The position numbers and the translations under genes were made by a program. The notes under the pieces are model-generated. The model did no database searches, was not told the DNA's origin, and saw nothing but the letters and a program-made list of their open reading frames with translations. From CAYNUJ01 sp964573255 (lineage in GTDB: Bacteria; Bacteroidota; Ignavibacteria; Ignavibacteriales; Melioribacteraceae), in the NCBI GenBank assembly GCA_964573255.1, contig CAZNJB010000032.1, forward strand, positions 1 to 36,134: a stretch of 36,134 nucleotides of DNA, in the 5' to 3' direction. Below, piece after piece: positions 15,408 to 23,543 of the stretch. Each line of letters begins with the position of its first letter. Position 1 is the first letter of the stretch.

Positions 15408-15478
15408 CTGCCGGGACAGGATTCGAACCTGTACATACGGCTCCAAAGGCCGCTGTCCTACCGTTAGACGACCCGGCA
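15408..15478 (-). tRNA. tRNA-Gln (anticodon TTG)
   Basis: A 71-base tRNA on the minus strand. The acceptor stem TGCCGGG/CCCGGCA is 7 perfect pairs; the D-arm contains TCTAACGGTAGGA; the anticodon stem GCGGC/GCCGT carries loop CTTTGGA with anticodon TTG; the T-arm is ACAGG-TTCGAAT-CCTGT. The discriminator is G at 15408 and the 3' CCA is not encoded (CAA follows). It starts 4 bases after the rplR stop codon and ends 51 bases before rpsE, in the same direction as both, so it must be cut out of the ribosomal protein transcript. No separate promoter or terminator is visible around it. Confidence 0.97.
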
Positions 15479-15482
15479 AAGA

Positions 15483-15848
15483 CTAAACTTGTATTCCGCC
15501 TTTACGAATTCCTTCGCAAAGAGCTTTTACACGACCATGGTAAGCATATCCGCTTCTATCAAATACTACAGTTTTAATACCGTTTTCTTGAGCTTTTTTA
15601 GCCAATAATTCACCAACCAAAGTTGCTTTAGCAACTTTACCTTCGGCTTTCTTTATCTCATCAGCAATTTCTTTCGAAAGAGATGAGGCCGAAAACAATG
15701 TCTTTCCAACAGTATCATCTATAACTTGAGCGTAAATTTGATTCAAACTTCTATACACAGAAACTCTCGGTCTTTCGCTAGTACCGACAATTTTCTTTTT
15801 AATTCTAATTTTCTTCTTTTCTCTTCTAGATAAATATTTAGTCAACAT
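15483..15848 (-). CDS. rplR: 50S ribosomal protein L18
   Basis: Binds 5S rRNA together with L5 and helps place it in the central protuberance. The 121-residue protein has the basic N-terminus (SRREKKKIRIKKKIVG) and the conserved RPRVSVYRSLNQIYAQVIDD (27-46), ending in the usual VKALCEGIRKGGIQV. ATG start. Its stop is only 4 bases from the tRNA-Gln 5' end, so tRNA processing would trim the 3' end of its message almost at the stop codon. Confidence 0.98.
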   Translation of the reverse strand: MLTKYLSRREKKKIRIKKKIVGTSERPRVSVYRSLNQIYAQVIDDTVGKTLFSASSLSKEIADEIKKAEGKVAKATLVGELLAKKAQENGIKTVVFDRSGYAYHGRVKALCEGIRKGGIQV

Positions 15849-15874
15849 TTTATTCTTATTCTCCTGCCTATTTA

Positions 15875-16408
15875 TTAACCTGCAGTCTTACCAGCTTTTC
15901 TTACAATTTGTTCGTCTGAGTATTTAATTCCTTTTCCTTTATAAGGCTCAGGTTTTCTGAATGATCTTATTTTTGCGGCAACCAAACCAACTAATTCTTT
16001 ATCGATACCGGTTAATTTTATCTGTGTTGGAGCAGGTACTTCCAATTTAATCTCTTTAGGAGGTATGAAATAAATTGGATGCGAATAACCAATGTTCAAT
16101 AATAAATTTGAACCTTTAAGCTCTGCTCTGAAACCAACACCTACAATGTCCAGCGTTTTAGTATAACCTTCGCTCACACCGGTTACCATATTCTGAATTA
16201 GCGCTCTGGTTAATCCGTGCAATGCTCTATTTGCTTTAAGATCATTCGGGCGTTTTACAAGTAATGTATCACCTTCTATCTCTACGGTAATATTAGGATG
16301 AATGGTTCTTTCCAATTCACCTAATTTACCTTTCACTCTTATTTTATTCCCGTCTAACTTTACTTCAACATCCTTAATGTTAACCGGTTTTTTACCTATT
16401 CTAGACAC
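15875..16408 (-). CDS. rplF: 50S ribosomal protein L6
   Basis: Large-subunit protein near the factor-binding sarcin-ricin region. The 177-residue protein has two repeated alpha/beta domains, and the C-terminal signature RKPEPYKGKGIKYSDE is present near 150-165. The start is GTG at 16408, with GGAG upstream. It follows rpsH by 21 bases. Confidence 0.98.
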   Translation of the reverse strand: MSRIGKKPVNIKDVEVKLDGNKIRVKGKLGELERTIHPNITVEIEGDTLLVKRPNDLKANRALHGLTRALIQNMVTGVSEGYTKTLDIVGVGFRAELKGSNLLLNIGYSHPIYFIPPKEIKLEVPAPTQIKLTGIDKELVGLVAAKIRSFRKPEPYKGKGIKYSDEQIVRKAGKTAG

Positions 16409-16429
16409 TTTTAAACTCCGTAAAATAAA

Positions 16430-16825
16430 TTACCAAATGTAACAGACTATTTCACCACCGATATTTTGCTCTCTGGCTTGCTTATCAGTAAGCAAACCTT
16501 TAGAAGTAGAAATAACACAAATACCCAAACCGTTAAGAACACGAGGGATATTGTTTTTATCGGCATATTTTCTTAATCCGGGCTTACTAATTCTTTTCAA
16601 TCCGGTAATAGCCGGTTCATCATTTATATACTTCAAATAAATTTTAAGTACATTCTGTTTATTATCTTCAATAACTTCATAATCTCTGATGAAGTTATTC
16701 TTTTTCATAATTTCAGCTAAATTAACTTTCATATTAGAAGAAGGGCATTCAACCCATCTCTTACCGGCTTTTACAGCGTTTCTAACTCTCGTCAATAAAT
16801 CTGCAATCGGATCAGTTACTGGCAT
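16430..16825 (-). CDS. rpsH: 30S ribosomal protein S8
   Basis: Primary binder of 16S helix 21; in E. coli it also represses the spc operon by binding the rplE message. The 131-residue protein begins TDPIADLLTRVRNA (4-17) and ends with the conserved STSKGLLTDKQARE...GGEIVCYIW. I see no clear copy of the helix-21-like target near rplE here. Confidence 0.98.
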   Translation of the reverse strand: MPVTDPIADLLTRVRNAVKAGKRWVECPSSNMKVNLAEIMKKNNFIRDYEVIEDNKQNVLKIYLKYINDEPAITGLKRISKPGLRKYADKNNIPRVLNGLGICVISTSKGLLTDKQAREQNIGGEIVCYIW

Positions 16826-16841
16826 TTAATTTCTCCCTTAG

Positions 16842-17111
16842 TTACCAACTAGATTTTTTAATACCTGGAATTTCACCTCTGAGCGCCATTTCACGAAATA
16901 CCAATCTCGAAATTCCAAATTTTCTATAATAACCGCGTGGTCTGCCGGTCATCATACAACGATTGTGTAATCTAACCGGTGAAGCATTTTTAGGTAATTT
17001 TTGCAATGCTTCATAATCACCTTTTGCTTTCAACTCTTTTCTTAGGTCAGCATATTTAGCAACTAACTTCTGTCTTTTTGCCTCGCGGGCAGCCATGCAT
17101 TTTCTTGCCAT
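16842..17111 (-). CDS. rpsN: 30S ribosomal protein S14, zinc-free long form
   Basis: Small-subunit head protein. At 89 residues and without the two CxxC pairs, it is the long, zinc-independent (C-) form. Conserved text NRCMMTGRPRGYYRKFGISR (50-69) and ending GEIPGIKKSSW. S4 and L36 in the same cluster are zinc-binding forms, so this is not a generally zinc-sparing set. ATG start, 8 bases after rplE. Confidence 0.98.
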   Translation of the reverse strand: MARKCMAAREAKRQKLVAKYADLRKELKAKGDYEALQKLPKNASPVRLHNRCMMTGRPRGYYRKFGISRLVFREMALRGEIPGIKKSSW

Positions 17112-17119
17112 ATTCTACC

Positions 17120-17755
17120 TTAACCTTGTTTCATTTCTTTTTTACGGAACGGAACACCGAATTGAGCTAACAATTCATAACCTTCGCTATCTGTTTTTGC
17201 AGTAGTAACAAAGGTAATATCCATTCCACGAATTTTACTTACTTTATCTACATTAATTTCAGGAAAAACTATTTGTTCTTTAATTCCCAAAGTATAATTT
17301 CCTCTTCCATCGAAAGATTTATCGGAAATTCCTCTAAAGTCCCTTACACGAGGAAGAGCTACGGAAACTAGTCTATCTAAAAACTCATACATTTTCTCTT
17401 TACGAAGAGTAACTTTCGCACCGATTTTCATTCCTTCTCTGAGTTTGAAGTTAGAAACCGATTTTTTAGCGGTTCTAATCAATGCCTTCTGTCCGGTAAT
17501 AGTTTGCAAATCCGCTATCGCTTCATCGAGTGCTTTTGAATCTTGAACAGCTTCGCCAACACCCATATTAACAACTATTTTAGAGAGCTTAGGAACTTGC
17601 ATAACATTTTTATAAGAAAATTGTTTCATTAAGTTCGGCGCAATCTCCTCTTTATATTTAATAAATAAACGAGGAGTAATTTTTTCTTCCACAATAGCTG
17701 CGTCAGCTTTTTTGCTCTTCTGTGTCTTTGTCTTATCTTGCTCTTTCTTTGCCAT
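17120..17755 (-). CDS. rplE: 50S ribosomal protein L5 with N-terminal extension
   Basis: 5S rRNA-binding protein that contacts the P-site tRNA. The protein is 211 residues against about 180 in most bacteria; the extra part is a charged, Lys-rich N-terminal segment (about 1-28, EQDKTKTQKSKKADA). The core starts near RLFIKYKEEIAPNLMKQF and includes NMGVGEAVQDSK and GRGNYTLGIKEQIVFPEI. The ATG at 17755 is well placed 21 bases after rplX; no other in-frame ATG lies before the core, so the extension appears genuine. Confidence 0.97.
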   Translation of the reverse strand: MAKKEQDKTKTQKSKKADAAIVEEKITPRLFIKYKEEIAPNLMKQFSYKNVMQVPKLSKIVVNMGVGEAVQDSKALDEAIADLQTITGQKALIRTAKKSVSNFKLREGMKIGAKVTLRKEKMYEFLDRLVSVALPRVRDFRGISDKSFDGRGNYTLGIKEQIVFPEINVDKVSKIRGMDITFVTTAKTDSEGYELLAQFGVPFRKKEMKQG

Positions 17756-17776
17756 AGTTAGTTCTAATCCTTAAAA

Positions 17777-18103
17777 TTAAGCTAACATTTCGCCACTTGA
17801 TTTATAGATTCTTACGCTTTTTTTCTTGCCGGTTTTTTCATCAATAATAAGTTTTTTGCCTATTCTAGTAGGTTCATTAGTTTTTGGATCAATTACCATT
17901 ACATTTGATGCATTAATAGGCATTTCCTTTTCTATAATACCACCATTTGGATATTGCTGATTAGGTTTTGTATGACGTTTTCTTATGTTAACGCCTTCAA
18001 CAATAACTCTATTTTTCTTAGGAAACACTTTAAGAACCTTACCGGTTTTTCCGGCATCGTTTCCGGCAACAACAACAACTGTATCTTCTTTTTTAATCTT
18101 CAT
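17777..18103 (-). CDS. rplX: 50S ribosomal protein L24
   Basis: Assembly initiator that binds the 5' end of 23S rRNA, near the tunnel exit. The 108-residue protein has an N-terminal KOW motif (DTVVVVAGNDAGKTGKVLKV, 7-26) and the conserved EGVNIRKRHTKP. Between rplN (16 bases before) and rplE. Confidence 0.98.
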   Translation of the reverse strand: MKIKKEDTVVVVAGNDAGKTGKVLKVFPKKNRVIVEGVNIRKRHTKPNQQYPNGGIIEKEMPINASNVMVIDPKTNEPTRIGKKLIIDEKTGKKKSVRIYKSSGEMLA

Positions 18104-18119
18104 ATCAGCATCCTATTCC

Positions 18120-18488
18120 TTATAATACTTCTGGTGCTAATGAAATAATTTTCATAAATTTTTTATCGCGAAGTTCGCGTGCAACTGGACCAAAAATACG
18201 AGTACCTCTCGGTTCATTGTTATTATTAAGTAAAACAGCGGCGTTCTCGTCAAATCTAATGTAAGAACCATCTTTTCTTCTAACTTCTTTTTTAGTTCTT
18301 ACAACAACAGCACGTGAGACCTCACCCTTTTTAACACCACCGTTAGGAATTGCAGCTTTAACAGCAACAACAATCATATCACCAACGGAGGCATAACGTC
18401 TTTTACTTCCGCCTAAAACCTTTATACAGCGTACTTTTTTAGCACCGGAATTATCTGCAACTACTAAATTTGTTTCTTCTTGTACCAT
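18120..18488 (-). CDS. rplN: 50S ribosomal protein L14
   Basis: Interface protein that forms bridges to the 30S subunit and is the docking site of the silencing factor RsfS. The 122-residue protein has the conserved VADNSGAKKVRCIKVLGG (10-27) and ends FMKIISLAPEVL. ATG start. Confidence 0.98.
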   Translation of the reverse strand: MVQEETNLVVADNSGAKKVRCIKVLGGSKRRYASVGDMIVVAVKAAIPNGGVKKGEVSRAVVVRTKKEVRRKDGSYIRFDENAAVLLNNNNEPRGTRIFGPVARELRDKKFMKIISLAPEVL

Positions 18489-18514
18489 TTCAAGCTACTC
18501 CTTCTCGTACCGTA

Positions 18515-18772
18515 TTACTTAGCTTTTTCAACTATTTCTACCAAACGCCAATTTTTATTTTTGCTTAGCGGTCTGGTTTCCATAATTTTAACTACATCAC
18601 CAATTCCGCATTCATTCTTTTCGTCGTGAGCCATTAGTTTGGTTGTTTTCTTAAAATATTTTCTATACAAAGGATGAGAAACGCGTCTTTCAATCGCAAC
18701 TATAATGCTCTTATCCATTTTGTTTTTAATAACAACGCCAACTCTGGTCTTTCTGTTTCCGCGTTTTATCAT
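18515..18772 (-). CDS. rpsQ: 30S ribosomal protein S17
   Basis: OB-fold 16S rRNA-binding protein of the 5' domain. The 85-residue protein carries GVVIKNKMDKSIIVAIERRV (12-31), HPLYRKYFKKTTK and the ETRPLSKNKNWRLVEIVEKA end. ATG start; 17 bases separate it from rpmC. Confidence 0.98.
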   Translation of the reverse strand: MIKRGNRKTRVGVVIKNKMDKSIIVAIERRVSHPLYRKYFKKTTKLMAHDEKNECGIGDVVKIMETRPLSKNKNWRLVEIVEKAK

Positions 18773-18789
18773 AAAACTTTACTCACTCC

Positions 18790-19002
18790 TTAGTTTTTAT
18801 TCTCTATTTTAGCTTCTAACTCTCTCTGACGCAAAAGAGTTTTCATTCTGGCAATATCTCTACGTGTTGAACGTATCTTCGCAGTATTAGTTAAACTCTT
18901 TATTGCATTTTGGAACTTAAGATCGACCAAATTAGTTTCTTCTTCTTCTATTCTTTTGATCAATTCTTCGTTACTCATTTCTCTAATTTCATACATTTTC
19001 AT
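18790..19002 (-). CDS. rpmC: 50S ribosomal protein L29
   Basis: Small helical hairpin protein at the tunnel exit, part of the docking site for SRP and trigger factor. The 70-residue protein contains two helices with EIREMSNEELIKRIEEEE and KIRSTRRDIARMKTLLRQRE. The start could be the ATG at 19002 or the second ATG two codons later; the first is used here. Confidence 0.96.
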   Translation of the reverse strand: MKMYEIREMSNEELIKRIEEEETNLVDLKFQNAIKSLTNTAKIRSTRRDIARMKTLLRQRELEAKIENKN

Positions 19003-19017
19003 AACGAAAACCTTTAA

Positions 19018-19437
19018 TTATTCTTTATAATCTGGTCTAGTTACAATTTTAGTTTTTATAGGCAATTTATGTGATGCCAAAGTCATTGCTTCGTAAGCCA
19101 ATTCTTTAGAAACACCAGCAACTTCAAAAAGAATTCTACCAGGTTTAACAACAGCTACCCAAAATTCAGGGGCGCCTTTACCTTTACCCATACGAGTTTC
19201 GAGAGGTTTTTTACTAACGGGTTTGTCAGGGAATATACGTATCCAAACCTTACCGTCTCTCTTCATTCTTCTAGTCATAGCAACACGGCAAGCTTCAATT
19301 TGTCTTGATGTAATCCAAGCTGCTTCGGTTGCTTTCAAACCAAAATCGCCAAAATCAACTCTATGCCCGCGGTGAGCTTTTCCTTTTCTTCTACCGCGAT
19401 GCGCTTTTCTAAACTTCACTCTTTTCGGCATTAACAT
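19018..19437 (-). CDS. rplP: 50S ribosomal protein L16
   Basis: Binds near the A site and is needed for peptidyl transfer geometry. The 139-residue protein begins MLMPKRVKFRKAHRGRRKG and contains GDFGLKATEAAWITSRQIEA. The first ATG (19437) lies 8 bases after GGGAG; MLMPKRVK is the common family beginning, so this start is kept over the one two codons on. Confidence 0.98.
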   Translation of the reverse strand: MLMPKRVKFRKAHRGRRKGKAHRGHRVDFGDFGLKATEAAWITSRQIEACRVAMTRRMKRDGKVWIRIFPDKPVSKKPLETRMGKGKGAPEFWVAVVKPGRILFEVAGVSKELAYEAMTLASHKLPIKTKIVTRPDYKE

Positions 19438-19458
19438 AATGACAACTCCCGTAAAACT

Positions 19459-20100
19459 TTAATCAGAAATTCTTTTACCTAATACTTCACCACGGCAAAT
19501 CCAAACCTTAATTCCAATGGAACCATAAATGGTTTGAGCGGTAGCCGTTGCATAATCTATATCGGCTCTAAGAGTATGAAGAGGAATACGTCCTTCTTTA
19601 TACTGCTCTGTTCTTGCCATTTCCGCTCCGCCTAATCTACCGGAACACATAATTCTGATGCCTTGAGCACCCATTCTCATCGCGTTCTGAATAGCGCCTT
19701 TCATAGCGCGACGGAACGAAACTCTACCGGATAATTGAGCTGCAATACTTTCAGCTGTTAAATGAGCATCCAATTCGGGACGTTTAATTTCAGAGATCTG
19801 AACTTTTACATCCTTTCCGGTAAATTTCTTTAATTCTTCTTCCAATTGGTTAATTTCTTTACCGCTTTTACCAATTACAACACCGGGACGCGAGGTATGG
19901 ATAGTTAAAATAACACTCTTAGAGGTACGATTAATAATTATTCTAGCTATGCCTGCTTTTTGTAATCTGTTTCTGATGTAACGACGAATGTTTTTGTCTT
20001 CCATCAATTTTGTGGCATAACTACCTTTTTCGTACCAGTTAGATTCCCATCCTCTGATAACACCGACTCTAAAACCTATTGGATTAGTTTTCTGACCCAA
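19459..20100 (-). CDS. rpsC: 30S ribosomal protein S3
   Basis: mRNA entry-channel protein with helicase function. The 213-residue protein starts MGQKTNPIGFRVGVIRGW and has a type II KH domain with the loop GKSG in PGVVIGKSGKEINQL, followed by the C-terminal domain ending near VWICRGEVLG. The start is TTG at 20100, preceded by AGGAGG; this matches the family N-terminus exactly. Confidence 0.98.
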   Translation of the reverse strand: MGQKTNPIGFRVGVIRGWESNWYEKGSYATKLMEDKNIRRYIRNRLQKAGIARIIINRTSKSVILTIHTSRPGVVIGKSGKEINQLEEELKKFTGKDVKVQISEIKRPELDAHLTAESIAAQLSGRVSFRRAMKGAIQNAMRMGAQGIRIMCSGRLGGAEMARTEQYKEGRIPLHTLRADIDYATATAQTIYGSIGIKVWICRGEVLGKRISD

Positions 20101-20115
20101 AAAATCCTCCTGATA

Positions 20116-20460
20116 TTAACTCTTTGTAGCTACTACTATTGTTAAATGATTGGATCTTTTACGTATCCGGAATGCTCTACCCATTGGGGCAGGCTGAATT
20201 CTCTTCAAGGTTGGACCTTGATTTACGAATACTTCCTTAACGAAAAGGTCCGCAGGATCGTGATTAGCTTCTTCATCTTTATTAAAAAGATTTGCAACAG
20301 CAGATCTCAATACCTTTTCAGCATCCCTAGCAGCATGCTTAGGACTGAAATGTAAAATTTCTAAAGCTTTATCAACAGATTCGCCGCGTATTTGGTCTAT
20401 AACCAATCTCATCTTTCTCGGCGAAGAACCTATATACTTATGTGTCGCTCTTGCTTCCAT
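20116..20460 (-). CDS. rplV: 50S ribosomal protein L22
   Basis: Lines the nascent peptide tunnel through an extended beta-hairpin. The 114-residue protein has YIGSSPRKMRLVIDQIRG (9-26) and the hairpin sequence GPTLKRIQPAPMGRAFRI, without the deletions that give macrolide resistance as far as can be judged by eye. ATG start. Confidence 0.98.
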   Translation of the reverse strand: MEARATHKYIGSSPRKMRLVIDQIRGESVDKALEILHFSPKHAARDAEKVLRSAVANLFNKDEEANHDPADLFVKEVFVNQGPTLKRIQPAPMGRAFRIRKRSNHLTIVVATKS

Positions 20461-20479
20461 TTATCAAATTCCTCAATAC

Positions 20480-20767
20480 CTATTTCTTTCTCGCTGCTTT
20501 TTCTGCTTTCGTTCCGGGATGACCTCTGAATATTCTAGTTGGTGCAAACTCTCCGAGTTTATGTCCAACCATATTTTCAGAAATATACACCGGAATCATT
20601 TTATTTCCGTTGTGAACTGCAATTGTATGACCAACAAATTCGGGAACGATCATACTTGCACGAGACCAAGTTTTAATGATCTTCTTCTGATTTTTTTCGT
20701 TCAAATCACGAACTTTCTTCAGTAACTTATAATCTACAAATGGACCTTTTTTAATTGATCTTGGCAT
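20480..20767 (-). CDS. rpsS: 30S ribosomal protein S19
   Basis: Head protein that pairs with S13 near the A-site finger. The 95-residue protein begins MPRSIKKGPFVDYKLLKKV and has the conserved GHKLGEFAPTRIFRGHPGTK. ATG start, 10 bases after rplB. Confidence 0.98.
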   Translation of the reverse strand: MPRSIKKGPFVDYKLLKKVRDLNEKNQKKIIKTWSRASMIVPEFVGHTIAVHNGNKMIPVYISENMVGHKLGEFAPTRIFRGHPGTKAEKAARKK

Positions 20768-20777
20768 AACCTAATCT

Positions 20778-21605
20778 CTAGCTTTTTCTTCTTCTTACAA
20801 TATATTTATTAGATTCTTTTCTTTTCTTACGTGTTTTAAGACCCTTAGCAGGTTGACCCCAAGGAGAAACTGGGTGACCACCACCTGAAGTTTTACCTTC
20901 ACCACCACCCATTGGGTGATCTACAGGGTTCATAGCAACACCTCTAACATGAGGTCTTCTTCCTAACCAGCGGCTGCGACCGGCTTTACCTAAACTAATG
21001 TTTTCGTGATCCGAATTACCTACAGTTCCGTAAGTTGCCATACATTCAAGGCTCACTAATCTAACTTCACCGGAAGGCATTTTTAGTGTAGCATATTTTC
21101 CTTCCTTAGCCATTAACTGTATTGAGGTTCCTGCCGATCTGCCCAATTGACCGCCTTTACCCGGTTTTAATTCAACATTATGAACAAAGCTACCGAGTGG
21201 AAGGTCTTTCAATTTCAAAGCATTTCCAACTTTAATTTCGGAACCTTCTCCCGCAGTAACAGTATCACCTACTTTTAATCCGTTAGGAGCTAAAATATAT
21301 CTTTTTTCACCATCAACATAATGTAAAAGAGCAATTCTTGCTGAACGGTTCGGATCGTATTCGATAGAGAATACTTTTGCAGGAATACCGTGTTTGTCTC
21401 TTTTGAAATCAATAATTCTATATTTTCTTTTATGACCGCCACCACGATGTCTGGATGTTACTCTACCTTTATTGTTTCTTCCACCGCTTTTCTTAAGAGA
21501 AACGGTCAAAGATTTTTCAGGCGCAGTTTTTGTAATTTCATCAAAAGCAGACACCGACATAAATCTTGTCGCTGGAGTCATCGGTTTTAATTTTCTAATA
21601 GCCAT
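20778..21605 (-). CDS. rplB: 50S ribosomal protein L2
   Basis: Core protein close to the peptidyl transferase centre, required for subunit association. The 275-residue protein has the TSRHRGGGHKRKYRIIDF region (51-68) and, near the end, NPVDHPMGGGEGKTSGGGHP with the conserved histidine. A basic C-terminal tail (KTRKKRKESNKYIVRRRKS) follows. Full length; ATG start. Confidence 0.99.
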   Translation of the reverse strand: MAIRKLKPMTPATRFMSVSAFDEITKTAPEKSLTVSLKKSGGRNNKGRVTSRHRGGGHKRKYRIIDFKRDKHGIPAKVFSIEYDPNRSARIALLHYVDGEKRYILAPNGLKVGDTVTAGEGSEIKVGNALKLKDLPLGSFVHNVELKPGKGGQLGRSAGTSIQLMAKEGKYATLKMPSGEVRLVSLECMATYGTVGNSDHENISLGKAGRSRWLGRRPHVRGVAMNPVDHPMGGGEGKTSGGGHPVSPWGQPAKGLKTRKKRKESNKYIVRRRKS

Positions 21606-21626
21606 TTACTAAACTCCAATTCCTAA

Positions 21627-21920
21627 CTAAACTTCACCAAATAAGTCGATTGTTTGACCTTCTTTAATCGTTACTATCGCCTTTTTATAACGAGGCGTTC
21701 TACCGGAAAAACGACCGCGCTTTGTAAACTGCGTTTTTGTTTTCCCTTTATGTTTAATAGTATTAACTGCAATAACATCAACTTCAAATTTTTCTTTTAC
21801 AGCTTTTGCTATTTCAATTTTATTAGCATTGTAATCGACCACAAATCCGTATTTTCTTCCTTCTTCGGAAATTATGGTCATCTTTTCTGTAACTAACGGT
21901 CTTATTAAAACAGATTTCAT
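21627..21920 (-). CDS. rplW: 50S ribosomal protein L23
   Basis: Tunnel-exit protein that docks trigger factor and SRP. The 97-residue protein begins SVLIRPLVTEKMTIISEEG and has the extended loop with KGKTKTQFTKRGRFSGRTPR, then KKAIVTIKEGQTIDLF. ATG start, 14 bases before it the rplD stop. Confidence 0.98.
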   Translation of the reverse strand: MKSVLIRPLVTEKMTIISEEGRKYGFVVDYNANKIEIAKAVKEKFEVDVIAVNTIKHKGKTKTQFTKRGRFSGRTPRYKKAIVTIKEGQTIDLFGEV

Positions 21921-21934
21921 CTTTAGTCCAAGCC

Positions 21935-22561
21935 TTAATTTAACGTGCCAACTAAACTATCAACTGCACTTTTCTGAAGAACAATAACTTGATTGTTCAG
22001 AAGGTGATAAGTTGCAGCCTTGTTCGCTTCCAAAATATTTACTTTAGGAAGATTTCTTCCGGATAGATAAACATTTCTTTGTTTACCTTCAGTTAAAAGA
22101 AGAACCTTTTTACCATTAACTTTTAGAGCATCAAGGAGTTTTACAAATTCCTTTGTTTTAGGAGCATCGAAATTAAAATCCTCAACAACTAAAATTTGAT
22201 TAGCTTTAGCTTTATAAGAAAGAGCGGATTTTCTAGCTAATCTTTTTACCTTAACATTTAATTTTTGTCTATAGCTTCTCGGGCGAGGTCCAAATATTGT
22301 ACCACCACCAACCCAAAGTGGGGATCTGGTTGTACCTGCTCTTGCTGTACCTCTACCTTTCTGACGCCATGGCTTTTTGCCGCCACCTCTAACTTCAGAG
22401 CGCTCTTTCGCTTTATGTGTTCCCTGTCTCTGATTAGCCAGAAATGCCTTCACGTCCAAATAGATAACATGATCGTTAGGCTCGATAGCAAAAATATCGT
22501 CAGATAATTCAATCTGTTCGCCTGATTTACTTCCGTCTATTTTAAGCACATCTAATTTCAT
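21935..22561 (-). CDS. rplD: 50S ribosomal protein L4
   Basis: Tunnel-constriction protein; in enterobacteria also the autoregulator of the S10 operon. The ATG at 22561 gives 208 residues; one codon upstream is a GTG that would add a single Met, but the ATG has better spacing from GGA. Conserved text includes RQGTHKAKERSEVRGGGKKP and GTARAGTTRSPLWVGGGTIF in the extended loop. The binding site is weak compared with neighbours. Confidence 0.97.
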   Translation of the reverse strand: MKLDVLKIDGSKSGEQIELSDDIFAIEPNDHVIYLDVKAFLANQRQGTHKAKERSEVRGGGKKPWRQKGRGTARAGTTRSPLWVGGGTIFGPRPRSYRQKLNVKVKRLARKSALSYKAKANQILVVEDFNFDAPKTKEFVKLLDALKVNGKKVLLLTEGKQRNVYLSGRNLPKVNILEANKAATYHLLNNQVIVLQKSAVDSLVGTLN

Positions 22562-22574
22562 CACTCAATCCAAA

Positions 22575-23195
22575 CTACTTATTTACTTCTACAATTGAAT
22601 TAACTGCACCGGGAACGGCACCATTAACGAATATAATATTCTTTTCTGGAAATACTTTTACAACTTTCAAATTCTTAACTGTTACATAAGAACCACCAGT
22701 TCTTCCCGCCATTCGTGTTCCTTTAAGAACGCGTGAGGGATAAGAACTTTGTCCGATTGAACCAGGAGCTCTCAATCTATCTCCCTGTCCGTGAGTGGTT
22801 CCACCAACACCGCCAAAACCGTGACGTTTCATAACGCCTTGAAAACCTTTACCTTTACTTTTGCCTTTAACAGTTACCTTATCACCTTCGGCAAATAGTT
22901 CAGCGGTTAATGTATCGCCTACTTTATAATCGGCAACATTAAAATTTCTGAATTCTTTTAATATTTTAGCGGCTTCAACATTTTGTGACTTAAAATAACC
23001 TTCTAAAGGTTTATTTGTATGTTTACTTTTTCTTTCACCAAAACCAAGTTGTAAAGCTTCGTATCCGTCTTTATCTGCAGTTTTAACATTTACTACTTTG
23101 CAAGGACCTACTTCGATGGCAGTTACTGGAATAATTTTACCATCCTCGCCGTAAATGTTCGTCATTCCTAATTTTTTACCTAACAATCCGGGCAT
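22575..23195 (-). CDS. rplC: 50S ribosomal protein L3
   Basis: Early assembly protein reaching toward the peptidyl transferase centre. The 206-residue protein begins PGLLGKKLGMTNIYGEDGK and has the central extension GKGFQGVMKRHGFGGVGGTT with the methylated-Gln region HGQGDRLRAPGSIGQSSYPS. ATG start, 11 bases after rpsJ. Confidence 0.98.
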   Translation of the reverse strand: MPGLLGKKLGMTNIYGEDGKIIPVTAIEVGPCKVVNVKTADKDGYEALQLGFGERKSKHTNKPLEGYFKSQNVEAAKILKEFRNFNVADYKVGDTLTAELFAEGDKVTVKGKSKGKGFQGVMKRHGFGGVGGTTHGQGDRLRAPGSIGQSSYPSRVLKGTRMAGRTGGSYVTVKNLKVVKVFPEKNIIFVNGAVPGAVNSIVEVNK

Positions 23196-23206
23196 ATCAT
23201 TAATCC

Positions 23207-23515
23207 TTATAACTTAATCTCAATATCCACACCCGCCGGAATATCTAATTTACTAAGTGCATCGACGGTTTTGTTATTAGAGTTATGAATGTCAATGATT
23301 CTCTTATGGGATCTAATTTCAAACTGTTCGCGCGATTTTTTATCAACGTGCGGCGAACGGAGAACCGTAAATAGTGACCTGCGGGTGGGTAACGGTATAG
23401 GACCGGAAACCACTGCGCCGGTACTCTTAACGGTCTTAATAATCTTTTCTGTTGACTTGTCAATCAAAATATGATCGTAAGACTTAAGCTTAATTCTAAT
23501 TTTTTGACCAGGCAA
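23207..23515 (-). CDS. rpsJ: 30S ribosomal protein S10 (NusE)
   Basis: Head protein that also couples transcription and translation through NusG/NusB. The 102-residue protein has IRIKLKSYDHILIDKSTEKI (6-25) and GPIPLPTRRSLFTVLRSPHV. The start is TTG at 23515, 8 bases after AAGGAGA. It is the first gene after the hairpin at 23544-23569 that follows tuf, so it may have its own partly insulated expression. Confidence 0.98.
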   Translation of the reverse strand: MPGQKIRIKLKSYDHILIDKSTEKIIKTVKSTGAVVSGPIPLPTRRSLFTVLRSPHVDKKSREQFEIRSHKRIIDIHNSNNKTVDALSKLDIPAGVDIEIKL

Positions 23516-23543
23516 CTTATTTATCTCCTTATTCTTTAGATAA

